Positions 26,479 to 40,009 are shown, counted from the first letter of the stretch. The stretch is DNA of 64,000 nucleotides from Glandiceps talaboti (GCF_964340395.1 NC_135558.1:5009501-5073500); one strand, 5' to 3'. The notes: generated by a model not told the origin, from the letters alone. Translations and numbers: made by a program.

Positions 26479-28840
26479 TCATAGTGTTAGTACTATTTTA
26501 CCCTGGGTTCCTTTCTTATGTTCTATAACTTCTCTATGTGCTTCATCAGCTTGTTCTAGAGGATATTCTAATCCCACACGTGGAATTAAGTATTTGTTCA
26601 CCAAACCAGCATCAATGGAAGCTGCAATTTCTTTATATTCCTCCTGCAAACGAGCAAAAGAGAGAATTTGAATTATAAACCTCAGCTTAAACCTGCACTA
26701 GCTGTAACTTGAGTATTATTTTGTTGAGATGAATACCATACTTAGACACTGTACATGTTATTTAGAGGCTGGTTGTATAATGCACAGTAACAGGCCTTGG
26801 TTGAATTTTGATTTGCATTTGGGTCACATTTGGAATCTTGGAAGGTTTTGTTCTTTCAAGCAATGCTCATATTTAATATTACCCATATTCAATACATAAC
26901 CTACATCACATTACACCATGTACATGTAAGGGTTGACCCGGTTTCATAGTATCAGCTCATTCAACCAGGGCATTATATCAATACTTATATTCACTTCTCA
27001 AATGGACACAATACCAACCTTTTCTATGGCTACCATATTCAATCTGGGCTCAATTATTACCCATTCTCAATACTCAATTGCACACAATACCATTCAGTAA
27101 TTGACGTGGACTTTAAAGTTAGCTCATTCAACCTGGGCATTATACCAATTAGTAACCCGCACTCAGTACTCAATTTTCCACTATACCATTCAATAATTGA
27201 CCTAGTTTATAAAGTTATAACTCATTCAATCTGGGCATTATTACCTCCTACATAACTTATGGCAAATTACACCATTTAGAATTGACCTGAATTTATAGTT
27301 ACCTCATTCAATCTGGGCATTATACCAATTATTGACCCCATTTTTGTCATCAATGTCCTGGGTATTATTTCAATTGGACCCCTGTTGCCTATAACCTGTA
27401 AGTAAATAAATGAAATTCTAGCTAGGTTTATACCATTTGTGAAATGAACATTGTATTGTATAGTTACCTCTGTCAGCTTGAGTCGTATACCAACTATAGA
27501 TCCCATTTTTGTCATTAAAGTTCTTGGTATAATTTCAATAGATGCTCTGCTTCCAACTAGCTGGAAAAGTCATGTACATATACAGCATGGTTATGTTTCT
27601 CCAGTCACAACAATTAACATTTTATCTTCATGTGCACTTCATCTGCTTCTTTTTTTAGATGACTGGCTGACTACACAATGTGAAATATGTCTCCAATTGA
27701 TGCTGTGACTACACTTGATGGGGTAAAAATCAGTTTAACAAGGATAATAATAATGTTAAATTGACATGGGGGGTGGGGGGGGGGAAGTTGTATTGCCATC
27801 CTATTTTTTTTTAAGCACTTGCCAAAATTGCACAGTCTTAATAACAATCCATCAAGGTTTACTTAAAGTTACAAGCCATACTAGTTAAGGGTACAGATAG
27901 TTATCATTTTCATTTTTACTTTTATTTTTGCCTTTCATTATGGATAATAGTTACTGTGAAATTGCAATTCATGTATACATGCATCTTTACAAGATGTATT
28001 GTATTGGCCGTACAGAAATTAGTGATAACTCTCTTCATGGAGAATATATTGTTCATGGTTGTAAAAATAAATAGGATAGTAAAATAGTTACTTTACCATG
28101 GAATGGTGATTTAGAAGCAAGTGCAAATTTTTTATCTGTCTACTGTGGACCTTGCTCATACAATGATTTAATATTCAGCATTCAACGTCTCTCTCTGAAA
28201 TTAAATCACTGCATGATCAAGCCTGGTCTGTAGTAGATGGATAGAAACATCACATCCATTTCTAATTTACCATTTCAAAGTAATAAACTGTCCTGACTTA
28301 CTGCTATTCTCCCATACTCTGCCAACATTTCCATATCTTTTTGGAGATTTACATTGGCTAACATCTCCATCACAACATCAACACCTCTTTCATTGGTTGC
28401 TTTCTGTTGATATGAAATAATAATAAAATGCATTAAGTATTTGTGACAACAGATAAATAAGTCTTTATTTTTACTAACTGCAAGAGCTTCAATTGCAATA
28501 CTTCTTTTAACTGTTCTCACTTCAAAGTGATGTACATTATCATTTGAATAATTTGAACCAAAAGTGCTGACAATGGAGAATGACTATCATTATCTGAAAA
28601 ATCTTCTGCAAATGAAATATTTTGTTACATGTGAAGTTAATTCTAATCATAAAACTATGTTAATGTCAATGTTATGTTGTGTTATGTTATGTTATGTTGT
28701 GTTTTGTTATGTTATGTTATGTTATGTTTGTTTATAATTAAAGTGTCCTATGTGGAGTTATCAAATTATATAAGGTTTACAAAGAGCACGCCACACTCAG
28801 CTCGCTGGCTTATATATATCACAAAGTATACAAAATAATA

Positions 28841-28879
<39 letters not shown>

Positions 28880-31800
28880 ATATCTAATTAAATAAATAAA
28901 CATCACATAATGTTTTAGTTGTAAATGGAGTTTTTGCTGGGTTAAAAGCCTCATGTAGAAAGCTCTCAGGCTGGATAACTAAACTCTTATACATGTAGGC
29001 CCATCTTTCTATTCCTTTCATTTTACTCATTATTTAGGATAGGACCTTATTGTACAATTCAGATATCATTATAATTTTATACTGTGTAATGATTGTATAA
29101 TACACCAAAATACATAATGTTTACAGTAGTGGTGTGGATCAATTGGTAACATCTAGTACCTCATCCCTATTTGACTGTCAACAGTCAATTGCTTGTTTTT
29201 TGCTGTGTGTGGTAAACAGAACATAGTATGATTTGAAATTTATGCACAAGGCAAAATTATCAGTGCAAATTAAGTAATTGACAACGGTTATATCTTGCTG
29301 GAATTGACTTAACATCAATACTGAATAGAAATGTGACATATCACCACTTAAAAAAAGTCGCTGTTTGGTAAGTTTGACATTTGAGGCCTACGTGAGTATA
29401 GTACGTTTGTATGTTAAATTCAATGGTAGGTGATGTTAGTATTAATATTAATTGGGACAATAATGTGAGAGACATTTGATTGTTGACATACATAGTCCAT
29501 TGCTGATACAGAATCATGTTTACAATAATTACCATAATCTCTGTTGTATAATTTTCATCTCTGTGGTTGAACACCTTCACTGCGCCATTTCTTGTTACCA
29601 AGTCCAGGCCTTCTTGTGTTCCTGCCGTTCCATACACAGTCATACCATGAGCATATGCAAACTGTACACAAGCTAAACCAGTCTGAAAAAGATGGTAGAG
29701 TTAGTCACTGTCAAACACAGTCATACATTGGCATATGCAAACTGTACACAGCCCAAACAAGTCTGTAGTGTCAGTCCATGGACATATACAAACACAGGCT
29801 AACCAGTCTGTAACAGGTTGTAGAGATGGTAACACATAAAATGGCACAGTTCTTTTAGGATCTGTCACACAAGCCTGTATCCCTGATATCTTTTAATGTC
29901 ATTTGTCTTAAAAATCTAAACAAGATATGACACTTTCATATCGTTACAATTACAACTTACATTTAATTAATGTTTGATCACACTGTTGTTATATTTTTGA
30001 ATGATAGAATTGTTGCCATTGATGTTACTGATAAATATTTCCCAGCTGGAAAGTGATGACATTCTACTCACTAAGTAGTAGTAAGTGATATAGATTATTA
30101 GATAATACATACTGCTCCACTTGCTCCATGAACAAGAACTGACTCTCCAGGTTTTGAATTTGTCCTGTTATACAGAAACAATATTAAATTACACCACAAA
30201 CCTTAAAGTCGCGGTGGAAATCGATCACATGACCTTTTTTTACTTATTAGTATGAATATTTTAAAGGGTCACTAACAAAACTAGACTGCGGAAATGAATG
30301 TGAAGTTTTTTAGTTTTATAAAAGTAAACAAATTTTAAGGGTCAACAACAAAATCTAGACAGTTCAGGGATGAACAAATCATTTTGTGAACTGGTGGTCA
30401 CCGCACCAGTGCCTTAAAAAATCCAGTGGTCCTGCTGAAAGAATTAATGGTCCCATGTCCTGCTAATGTGAAACAATAAATCTTACCTATATATATATCT
30501 GTATATTCAGACGACTTTTTAACATAGTTATTAACAGTAAGGTACTGGTCCAACGGACCAGTCAAGGTAAAGTTTGAGTGGTCTGCCCAAAAAAATCACT
30601 AGTCCCGGACCCAGGACCAGTGGATTTGTTCATCCTTGCAGTTAGGTTAAGTAGAAATAAAAGACATTATGAATCAAATATATGATAAGTGTAAAAACGA
30701 AGACACTGAATCCACTGATATGAGCTCACCTCTGAAATAATGCATTGTATGCAGTAAAGTATGGTATTCCAATAGCTGCTCCTTGTTGAAAACTGATATG
30801 GTCAGGTATTCTGTGAGTTTTGTCTTCTGGGGCAACAGCAAACTCTGCATATGCACCTGAATTTGTAGGCAATCGAGCATACACTCTATCTCCAACCTGT
30901 TATTAAGATATAGACAAATTCTTCACTTACTAAATACATAATCCATGAAATTACGTTAAAATTTGGGGCAAGATCAATAGACTAGTTGTTCACATGGACA
31001 CTTTCTATATGCTTTAAACGATAATGAAAATTATAGCAGTCACACATAACTATCAATGTAATGTAAAAACATGGTAAACAATTATAATTACTAACAGAAA
31101 CTCAGCACTGTACATCACATTAGAAGTAAATTTTAATCAACTTATCAACATCTCAGAAGTAAATATAGAACCTGTTATTGTTGAAGGTGTGATAGTTTTC
31201 TAGATTTGGTTAAAAGTGTGAAAATGAAGTTCAGCAATCGCATTAATGCCAGACCCACTCTGCTCCTAAATGAATGAAGTTCGTTTGAGCAGGTGGGACA
31301 TCGTATGTTTTGTCTAATATATTGTCTAATTTCATGATGATTATTTCCAATGCTGTGCAAATATATATACAACTTACAAGCCTGATATTGTACTGCATTG
31401 CAATATCAAAAACATTATTGCATACTATATCTGTATGCTGATGAATGTGCAATCGTTCCTTGTGCACTAAAACAGATAAACGCACAGTATGATTTGTGGA
31501 GATTTTGCTATTCTGGATAAACATAAATATTAGGTAATAATTACAGAAATCTACAATGAGAAAATCCAAGATTGGGTACTCAAGGTATTTGTACTTGTAC
31601 TTCTAGTGTTTTTTGCTGTACTTTCATGGGCAGAGTGAGTGAAAGATTTACAGCCACAGAGAATACCAAACAAGTGATTGGAAGCACTGGGCAAGGGGTT
31701 TTCGAAAGTACTTGTCCCAATGATTTGATTTTAAAACCTATGCTTGCTCATTCTCATTCTTGTGGGCAAGAAAATGTTTGTCATTATTTCAAGCCCGGCA

Positions 31801-32436
31801 CATGTAAATAATGCAGCTATGAAGAAATAACCCTTACTTTGTGACTTTTCACACTGCTGCCAACACTTTCAATAGTTCCAGCTACATCTTGCCCTGGTAT
31901 CCATGGCAACTTTGGTCTGAACTTATGTGTTCCATTTCTGATGTATGTTTCAACTGGATTAACACCAGCTGCAAGTACTTTGATTAAAACCTAAGAGAAC
32001 AGAATGTTTTTACCATTAAATTACATTTGAGAGTACAAATTTACATAAATTCGCCATTTATAAAAGATCAATATTAAATAACATGCATCTCATATGCCCA
32101 TTAAAACTGATAAAGTTTGACTAAAACCATCACTGATTCCCTAGTTTTGTAGAGATGTTCATCAAAAGTGTAAACTTTTTAGACATTGCAACAGTACTGT
32201 TTTTGTGCTAAATTACTACAGTTTCATCAAATATAATTTTGTTTGTAGCGTCTGATTTAGTACATACCTCTGTATCAGTTGGTTGTGGAATAGGAATATC
32301 ATATCTGACTTTCAGTACTTCAGGTCCACCAAACTCACTCACAGTAATCCCCTTCATTAGGGGTCTGTCATGAACTGAACATCCACCAGGACTGTAAACC
32401 AAGCAAAACAGCTATCAAATGTCATCAAACTACAGT

Positions 32437-32467
<31 letters not shown>

Positions 32468-33523
32468 GGGCACTACTTCCCCTACTAGTATTTTACTATA
32501 TGTATACATGCTGCCATTTGGGGTGTGTTTTCTAGCCCTTTGGTCTAAAATGGAGTCTGATTTTTTCAATCATGGAGAGTCTAACATGGGGTCCACTGCA
32601 CTGTCTACCAATTCATAACTGTGCATTTAATTAGCCCCAAAAATGTTACCTCCTGAGTAAAAAATATACAAGCGTGAAAACTTCATTTTTGTAATCCACC
32701 TTTTTCTTAAGTATGGAACTACTACAAAATTTGGTCTAAAAGTTGATCTTTTAAAAACACGATGTAATGGTCTAGGGTATTGGTCTAACATGGGATCTAG
32801 GGTTGGAAGTATTGGTTGCACACCGGGTGACCCCTACTACTGTTACAAGCAAGAGCTGGCCACTGCACTGGTACTTCCCGGGGGATATTTACTCTTTTCT
32901 CTCTTCGATTGGTCCATGACTTAGCTAAATGGCGGGCTTCATGTGTTGCTCAGAATATTTGTATATGCAGGGCACAGTCACGTGTGAGCTAATAATATAC
33001 TATTCCAGAATGATATGATCATAATACAAAATAATGACGCTATTACACATTTACAAATGTTCAAAAAATACATACTATTTTCCAATGCAATCACAAGTGA
33101 CGGTATTTTTAAATTATTCGTAAATAACTTATATAGTAATTTTAAACGCCATTATTTTGTAAATATGATCATCCTAGAATATTATCATCCTGGATTAGAA
33201 TATTAGTTCACAAGTGACTGTGCTACAGGCATATCGCCTAGGATTCGATTGAACACTCGACATCACAAATCAATACCTATAGCTGTATTTTGATGTCTAA
33301 TACATGTACACCATGATCAATGCAGTGTACACTGTACACATATATATTATATCTCCCCATGGCGTTGAATCAAAGAAAATCAAAACTTGAAAACAAACCT
33401 CGGTGCATCGTCCCTTCCACCTCCCTCGTTGCAAGTTCTTTCCGGACTCTCGGAGTACGAGACAAGTACCAAGGTTGCAAAAATTACTATTAATATCCAT
33501 CGGCTGATGTTTCGTGTCTTCAT
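26479..33523 (-). CDS. CRYZ: Zeta-crystallin / quinone oxidoreductase-like protein with N-terminal hydrophobic segment
   Basis: An MDR-family NADPH-dependent quinone reductase. Exons on the minus strand are 33399-33523, 32268-32391, 31838-31990, 30730-30896, 30113-30164, 29533-29682, 28302-28403, then 27468-27560 or 27303-27395 (alternative copies), then 26479-26643 with the stop. All have GT/AG borders and compatible phases, giving about 376 residues with one exon-8 copy. Blocks match the family: [51 protein letters not shown], the cofactor motif GASGATG (GxxGxxG kept), [17 protein letters not shown] and [10 protein letters not shown] at the end. Unlike human CRYZ (329 residues) it begins with about 41 extra residues including the hydrophobic stretch [13 protein letters not shown], which predicts a signal peptide or membrane anchor. 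The ATG at 33521-33523 has A at -3. Confidence 0.93.
26950..27260 (-). repeat. CRYZ: Row of decayed partial copies of CRYZ exon 8b
   Basis: On the plus strand, CTCATTCAATCTGGGCATTA or close variants recur at 27221, 27123, 27034 and 26956, in addition to exon 8b itself at 27303 (spacing 78-98 bp). This is the 3' end of exon 8b (GIMPRLNE) plus the start of its downstream intron. The copies lack intact splice sites and open frames. Confidence 0.8.
27303..27395 (-). CDS. CRYZ: CRYZ exon 8b (second tandem version)
   Basis: A 93-nt phase-0 exon with TTACTTACAG acceptor and GTAACT donor. It encodes [16 protein letters not shown] then [15 protein letters not shown]. It is equal in length and phase to exon 8a. 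The 72-nt gap between the two is short for an intron, which favours mutually exclusive use over inclusion of both. Confidence 0.85.
27468..27560 (-). CDS. CRYZ: CRYZ exon 8a (one of two tandem versions)
   Basis: A 93-nt phase-0 exon with TTTCCAG acceptor and GTAACT donor. It encodes [16 protein letters not shown] then [15 protein letters not shown], the strand and loop after the dinucleotide-binding region. It is 21/31 residues identical to exon 8b, 72 nt further along the transcript. Confidence 0.85.
28666..28731 (+). repeat. (ATGTT)n microsatellite
   Basis: Imperfect pentanucleotide repeat (GTTAT/GTTGT) in a CRYZ intron. Confidence 0.85.
28839..28905 (+). repeat. (AAAT)n microsatellite
   Basis: About ten copies of AAAT with one interruption, in a CRYZ intron. 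Confidence 0.9.
30365..30638. mobile_element. MITE with 16-bp CAGGGATGAACAAATC ends
   Basis: A 274-bp element in the CRYZ intron between exons 4 and 5. The left end is CAGGGATGAACAAATC and the right end GATTTGTTCATCCTTG, a 16-bp inverted repeat with one mismatch. CAGTT flanks both sides (30360-30364 and 30639-30643), a 5-bp target duplication. The interior contains repeated GGACCAGT/ACTGGTCC motifs. Ends and duplication length resemble the element at 4058-4351. Confidence 0.7.
32434..32471 (+). repeat. (GT)n followed by a G-homopolymer
   Basis: About eight GT units run directly into about 20 G residues, in the first CRYZ intron. Confidence 0.9.
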
Positions 33524-34670
33524 AGTTATCGGAATATTTAATTCAGCAAACTTCAACCACCATGCGTTCCGTATGCGTAGACGACTACTTTTCACTTCCG
33601 CCCAGTTGACCTTGAATTTGATGAATGAATTGGCCGCTGGTGGCGCATGTCCTAACTCGTCACTACTGTCATATTAGTTTTTTGTAACAATCATGTATTT
33701 AAAATATACCAGAACTGGTAAGATTTAGCCCCGTCGAACATTTACGTACGTAAATTTGTGCTTTGCATGCTAAAAAATTCATGTATGTATTTAGAAATGT
33801 AGGTTTCACTTGCACACTTCTATTCAACATATAATTGACGTGTTATTTTGTAAACGTTCAGTCAACCAATGATAACCAGATGCACCAACCTGTTAATGTT
33901 ACTGTCATAATATTTATTATTTTCATGTTATAAAAACTTTTCTTGAACATTTTATTCTATGTATGAAGATTAATTTCTAATTTTAGTGATACTCTCTGTT
34001 AAAGATGTGATATTATTGCCATGACAACATAAAATTGCCTTAAAACTTCAATGACTCTTAAAGTAAACTCTCACCACCAGATGCGTTGAATACATATTCA
34101 ACGGGCCCCGATGTGTAAAGAAACGTTTCTGATACAGTACTTGACTTGTCTTGTAAAGGCTAAAAAATATTGCCTGTAAGGGTTTGAATATATAGCCTAT
34201 CTTAAAGATGGCTTTAATAAGAGTCAAAATACTTCCAGAGGTTCTAGGGGAGACCCCCTAGGACCCCCATAATAGGTATATTTAACACCATCTCAAGGCC
34301 CCACCTTTTACTGTCATGAAACTATTGTATTTAAATATTTCAACCCTTTGCAGTCGCTATAACAACACGAATAGTGCTGTCTTGTAAAGTTTTCATGAGA
34401 CATAATCAAGCTCTGAGTCCAGTCACAATGTGAATATGATATATGAGGGGGGATAGTAGAAATAAGTGATAGCAGGTCATCCTGTTTTCGTTTTTACAGA
34501 GAGGGGGGGGGGGATTCAGTGACTTTTCGTTGACCGTTAGAAAATCCCGCCCTCCCCCCTCCCGGCTTGAGGAACTCACCGGTCCAATACTTGTGATTAC
34601 AAGCGATTACTTGTGCTTACCCACTTCAATTGCTGTACGTACAATTTATTACAAACTTTGAACACATTGG
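33524..34670. other. CRYZ 5' flank, no gene seen
   Basis: It contains the presumed CRYZ promoter. A small palindrome (TAGGGGAGACCCCCTA) lies at about 34246-34262. No other feature recognised. Confidence 0.5.
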
Positions 34671-35490
<820 letters not shown>

Positions 35491-36078
35491 GTTTTAAATT
35501 TATTGTAATAGTATTAGAATTTATTGTCATATAAGCACATTATCGTATTTGTACACTTTGTACATGCATTATGAAGACCATCCATTGTATTGCTCTGTTT
35601 ATGACATTCATGATCTCAGAGACACAATATCATGTTGAAGACTAATGACTAATATTTGAACAACTAGTATATACAATATAAAACAACCCATTCCTCGATT
35701 TTACAAAAAAAATATTTGTCTCTGTACAATTCACATAGCAATACACAACATAACACAATTATTATGTTTAAGTTGCATAGTTAAAACAATTTAAGCTGAG
35801 CATATAATACTTGTACACAGTCGTGTTTCATGACAGACTTTAAAAGAGATTTGAATTATGTTTCATATTGCTACACGAAACGATTTTTTATAGAAACTTC
35901 ACAGAAAACAATATTTTGTATGCACTGATGTTAAGCAAAGTATTCTACATTTATAACATAGTCTCATTACATAAATAAAAACTTCTTTTCAAACCTAATT
36001 AAGGCTCTATAAATATATCCTACAAGCATATTTATTTTTGGTTCACCATGATTAGTCGTCAACACCTATGTTTATTAG
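35491..36078. other. Noncoding, nothing recognised
   Basis: AT-rich DNA; no open frame, repeat or RNA signal supported. Confidence 0.5.
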
Positions 36079-36374
36079 TACATCATAGATAAGACCTATC
36101 AAAAAAAAATGTGGTTTCGGTTACCCGACCCTACCTAGTTTTTTTTACTGCTGACCCTTAACTTTTTTTTTTACATATTCGAGAAAAAAATATAAAATCG
36201 CGAAAATGTTGCAGTCTCGCCAGAAATAGTGGAACCGGAAACTGACATCAACTGAAAAAGACAATATAAAACTGTTCTTCCAATCTGTAATGGCTGTACA
36301 TCAGATGGGACGAAACCAATAAAAAAGTAGCAGTGATAGATATCAGTACATCATGTTTTTATGCCAAAGCGATC
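36079..36374 (+). mobile_element. GGTTCCGGTTAC MITE family, copy 2 (internally deleted)
   Basis: It begins AAGACCTATCAAAAAAAAAT then GTGGTTTCGGTTACCCGACC and shares the interior CAATCTGTAATGGCTGTACA with copies 1 and 5. The inner part of the right end is deleted; only TTTTTATGCCAAAGCG remains. Confidence 0.6.
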
Positions 36375-36597
36375 ATTTAAATTACATATTGCACAAGGTT
36401 CATGTCATAGCGTAAAGGAAATGGCAGTGTTGTTTGGCAGTAATCACTAGTTATTGATTGTATTACTTCACACTATAACTGCCAATTATAGTATATTTAT
36501 ACATCGACAATAGTCATATCCTCGTTGCATCAATAATGCGCTGTTAATTTTGAGCGGTGATACCAAGTAAACGATGTCTATTCATTTTAGAAAAGAG

Positions 36598-37778
36598 CTA
36601 GGTGAAGTTATACGAATGGCGATCTCTGCTTCGTTGAATTTCATCCCTTTTGAAGCAATCAATACTACCCCCTGGCGAACCACCACTTGCTTGCTGGAAA
36701 TAGAAAAGAAATCCTACGATTAGTATCTAAGAATTGGGAATAATAAGTGTATATTGGCTTTTTAGGACAAAATTAACTTATTTAATCTTAATATTGGCAA
36801 GAAATTCAAAATCTTCAAGTGCATATCACGAACACGTTATGCAGACTGTACTGTTATAGTCTTAAAAAGACATGGTTTCTCTCTGAAATTCGTTAAAAAA
36901 TGACTACATATGAGGCAAAGGCATGAAGGTGTATACGTAAATAGTAAATTGCTACCAGTTTACATTTATGCATGCCAAAAATTGTTGAGGGTCGGGGGCT
37001 TAAACTAGGATGGGTCGGGTTATCGCAAACACACAAATTTGTTTCTATTTGGCCTTAGATATTGACACTTATTACATGGCATGTCTTTGCTTGAATCTTG
37101 TCTCATTGGCTGCTTACCATACGCAAGCACCGGCGTTTTTTCGCAGGTTGTAGGTTATTCTTCACGTGAAACAAAGACAGCAATGATTTTCTCATGCCAG
37201 ACTAGTCACTGTTCATTCAAAATCACAATTATTACTCCTTTAAAGCAGGACACGTTCTAACCCAGAATACTATCTAGGTTCATCAGTAAAAGATGTCCTC
37301 GTGAATACAAATAACAAGCTTTTTTAACCTCAAGTGTTTATTCGTAGCGTCTTGCAATAACCATAATTTCTGGTGGATTTTAAAAAAATCTGAAGCTTAA
37401 GAGCCTCTGTGGGAATTTTATCAGAAAAGGTTGATACCATTACCTGTGGTGTTGATGGCTGGACATATGGAACATCCGTGGCTCCCACAGATTCCTAGAC
37501 AAAATACAATGCAAGAGAACAATATCAGAAAAGTACTCATTTGGGCTAGAAGACACTATGTTTTCACAACAAACAGTTTTATTACATTTTAGATATTACT
37601 TTTAATTTGAATATTTGGACATGGTAATTTTAACATACTTTACCTCATCACAGACTAGCAATAACCTATGAAAGCATACAGAATCCTCTCCTTCTCCTGT
37701 TGAATGCTGATGGCTAACGTAGTGTGCATAAAAAACAACTCTTTGGGTCAGTCTGTTGGTTGAAAATGCTTGGCCCAT
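36598..37778 (-). CDS. Small three-exon gene, putative N-myristoylated 93-residue protein
   Basis: Coding exons on the minus strand are 37644-37778, 37444-37494 and 36598-36693, all phase 0 with good GT/AG borders (donors GTAAAG and GTAATG; acceptors TTTGTCTAG and TATTTCCAG). The ATG at 37776-37778 has G at -3 and +4. It is preceded by an acceptor (TTTATTTGTAG), implying a 5' UTR exon further right, possibly near 38540-38600. The product starts MGQAFSTNRLTQRVVFYAHY, so Gly2 and Ser6 fit the N-myristoyltransferase pattern, predicting membrane attachment. The middle is GATDVPYVQPSTPQ and the C-terminus is polar and ends RDRHSYNFT. No transmembrane segment or known domain is seen. I do not recognise the family; the exon structure is the main evidence. 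Confidence 0.5.
36975..37065 (-). mobile_element. GGTTCCGGTTAC MITE family, partial inverted copy 3
   Basis: Read on the minus strand it begins AAGGCCAAATAGAAACAAAT, then has GATAACCCGACCC and CTAGTTTAAGCCCCCGACCC, parallel to the first 90 bases of copy 1. It lies in the intron between exons 2 and 3 of the small gene. Confidence 0.45.
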
Positions 37779-37999
37779 GACGATCCACAATGCTTTTCAA
37801 ATAACACTACAAATAAACAGATGAAGTAACATTCAGTTATAAAAAACGATGAATGTCTGGAAAGACATACTTACTTAAAACATAGACAACTTGAATGTCG
37901 ATGATTACCATTTTACTACACCCACGGATTATCACATTTGTTTGTTGTTTGAAACATTTGTAACTTGTTGGCAATGTGCCCAAATAAACTTGCGCGCCA

Positions 38000-38570
38000 A
38001 ACTAAGCCTTCGGCATTATGGTCAAGAATTACAAACTATTTTGTGACAGTATTTGCAGTTAATGTTAAAAAGAAGACCTCAAATTTATTCATTAGTTTTG
38101 ATCACAATTGTCAATTTCTATTTCATTATTCGTCAGTTTGCCGTATATAGCTTGAAAATGGCACCACATCTAATAGGCCGTCGCCGCATGTTGTCTTGAC
38201 AAGGGCTGAGATATAGACATTAATTTATTCTTTTTCAAAGGCTAAATACTTGTCAGTGACATAGGATTTCTGGAATCATTGTTATGACATGATTTAATGT
38301 TCAAAAAATTTTAACATTGGTACCCAATTTGCCGAAATTTCGTTGTCATTCCAATGAACGTTTCTCGATACCTCAGTACGAAATCCCTATTCTCTCTTCG
38401 AGTACAATTGACATGACCGCTGCGTATCCGTTTATACATGGTCGAGGGAAACACATTCAATATACAATGGTAAAGTTGCAAACTGAAAGATTATCAGAAA
38501 CCAGTGTGTAAACGAACTGATCGACGAAAACTGTTAATACATACCAAACCAACTAAAAGCACACGTCCTG
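38000..38570. repeat. Ancient tandem duplication, copy 1 (promoter side of the small gene)
   Basis: Blocks shared in the same order with 40010-40590 include TTCGTCARTTTGCC, TTTATTCTTT-TCAA-GCTAAATA, ACGAAATTTCGTTRT-ATTCCA and AAACTGAAAGATTAT, then a conserved ACATACCAAAC followed by CACACGT. On the minus strand that last block is a GTATGT splice donor after a possible 5' UTR exon of the 36598-37778 gene. Confidence 0.65.
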
Positions 38571-39999
38571 AATTGTCGTCGTCTCTGACACCTGCACTGC
38601 ACGATGAATGCTGGGTACCACGTTTAATTTAATTTACGGTTTAATTTACTTTTTAGAGGGCGCTGTAGCCGGGTTTAGGGCACGAGGTCATATAAGGTTT
38701 AAAAACAATTGATTGGTTCCAGTTACCCGACCCCACCTATATTTTATGAGTGACATGCCACAGACTAGTAATTTTCTTACTTGTGTGTGGATATGCTCAT
38801 GACCAGTGTGTGGGTATGTGGCAGTATTTTTGCCGAAACCGTTGTATCCCACGTGGCAATATATTCTTTATCAGATATAACATATGACTTTTCGTATAAT
38901 GCAGTTTAACGTTAATCCGTTTTTTTTTGTGATTGAGCTTTTCACTCAATATTCGTACATAATCAATATTTCATCAATTTCCCTATGTCCAACCATTCAT
39001 TGATTTAGTCATGTGTTCCAACGGTAATTTTTGCAAGAAGTTGGAGTGTGAATTTAATTTTTTTTTCCATTTTCCCCCACGCGTTTATCTAACTGTTCAC
39101 CAACTCTACCCGGCGCCTGGGTTTGGGGGAAACTTACTTTCCCCATCCCAGGTGCTCAGTGTTTACATTGTGTTTGTGTTTTACATTCTGTTCATAGTTA
39201 GCTATTATTAGTTTTCTAATTCTCATCTCTATACAGCAGTATGTTAGAGCATTTTTAACGGCATTTCGCATTTTATAACCTGCTGGGGTTCAACACAGTC
39301 ATATGACAGGTGCAAATAACAGTCTTCGAATTCCTTGTCTGTGCAAATAAGAAGCAATGTTGACAAGATCCAGGAAGGATGCATTTTGTCCCTCTATTCG
39401 AAACCGTTACAGTTACATGATTCAATACAGCCTAGCAAAGGGAAACCACTCTGCTTTCCAAACGTTTTTGTAATGTGTCATGTAGCTTTACGTTTAACGT
39501 GGCTTTTTAAAGTTTAGAGTGACAACTAAAAATTTTGACTTTAGTAGTGTGTTATGTTAGCTATTCCTTTCACTTTTTGTAGCTAGAATAAACGTAAGCT
39601 TACAGTTTGTAGATAATCAAAAAGGGCGATGAATGATCGTAAAAATGTGTGCCATGCTAAATCTCTAACGATTAGAAAGCAAAACATATTTACAGGCTAC
39701 CAAGCACCTCTACCAAAACAGTGACTATTAGCTGGACCTATTTTCTGAATGTATTCTAGGTGACATTAGAAAAATCTATTCATGGGAACAGAGCACAGTC
39801 CTGCTAACATTCTGCATGATTTGGGAGTACAAAAGTGCACTTCAAGTTCTCTCAAAAAACTGATCCATCAAAGCACAATTGATTGAGGTTAAATCGTAGA
39901 TCAAAGACTCAAAACAAAATGGTTACACAGTGCAAATTGAATGTGCTAAATATGCAGGCATTACCGTAAATTACACATAACATGTACGGTTATCTTACA
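38570..39999. other. Noncoding between duplicated modules, with a MITE end
   Basis: It contains a short MITE-family fragment at 38692-38740 (TTGGTTCCAGTTACCCGACC). Otherwise no gene or repeat recognised. The frames at 39011-39211 and 39335-39517 have no support. Confidence 0.5.
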
Positions 40000-40009
40000 C
40001 CCGTCCGAT

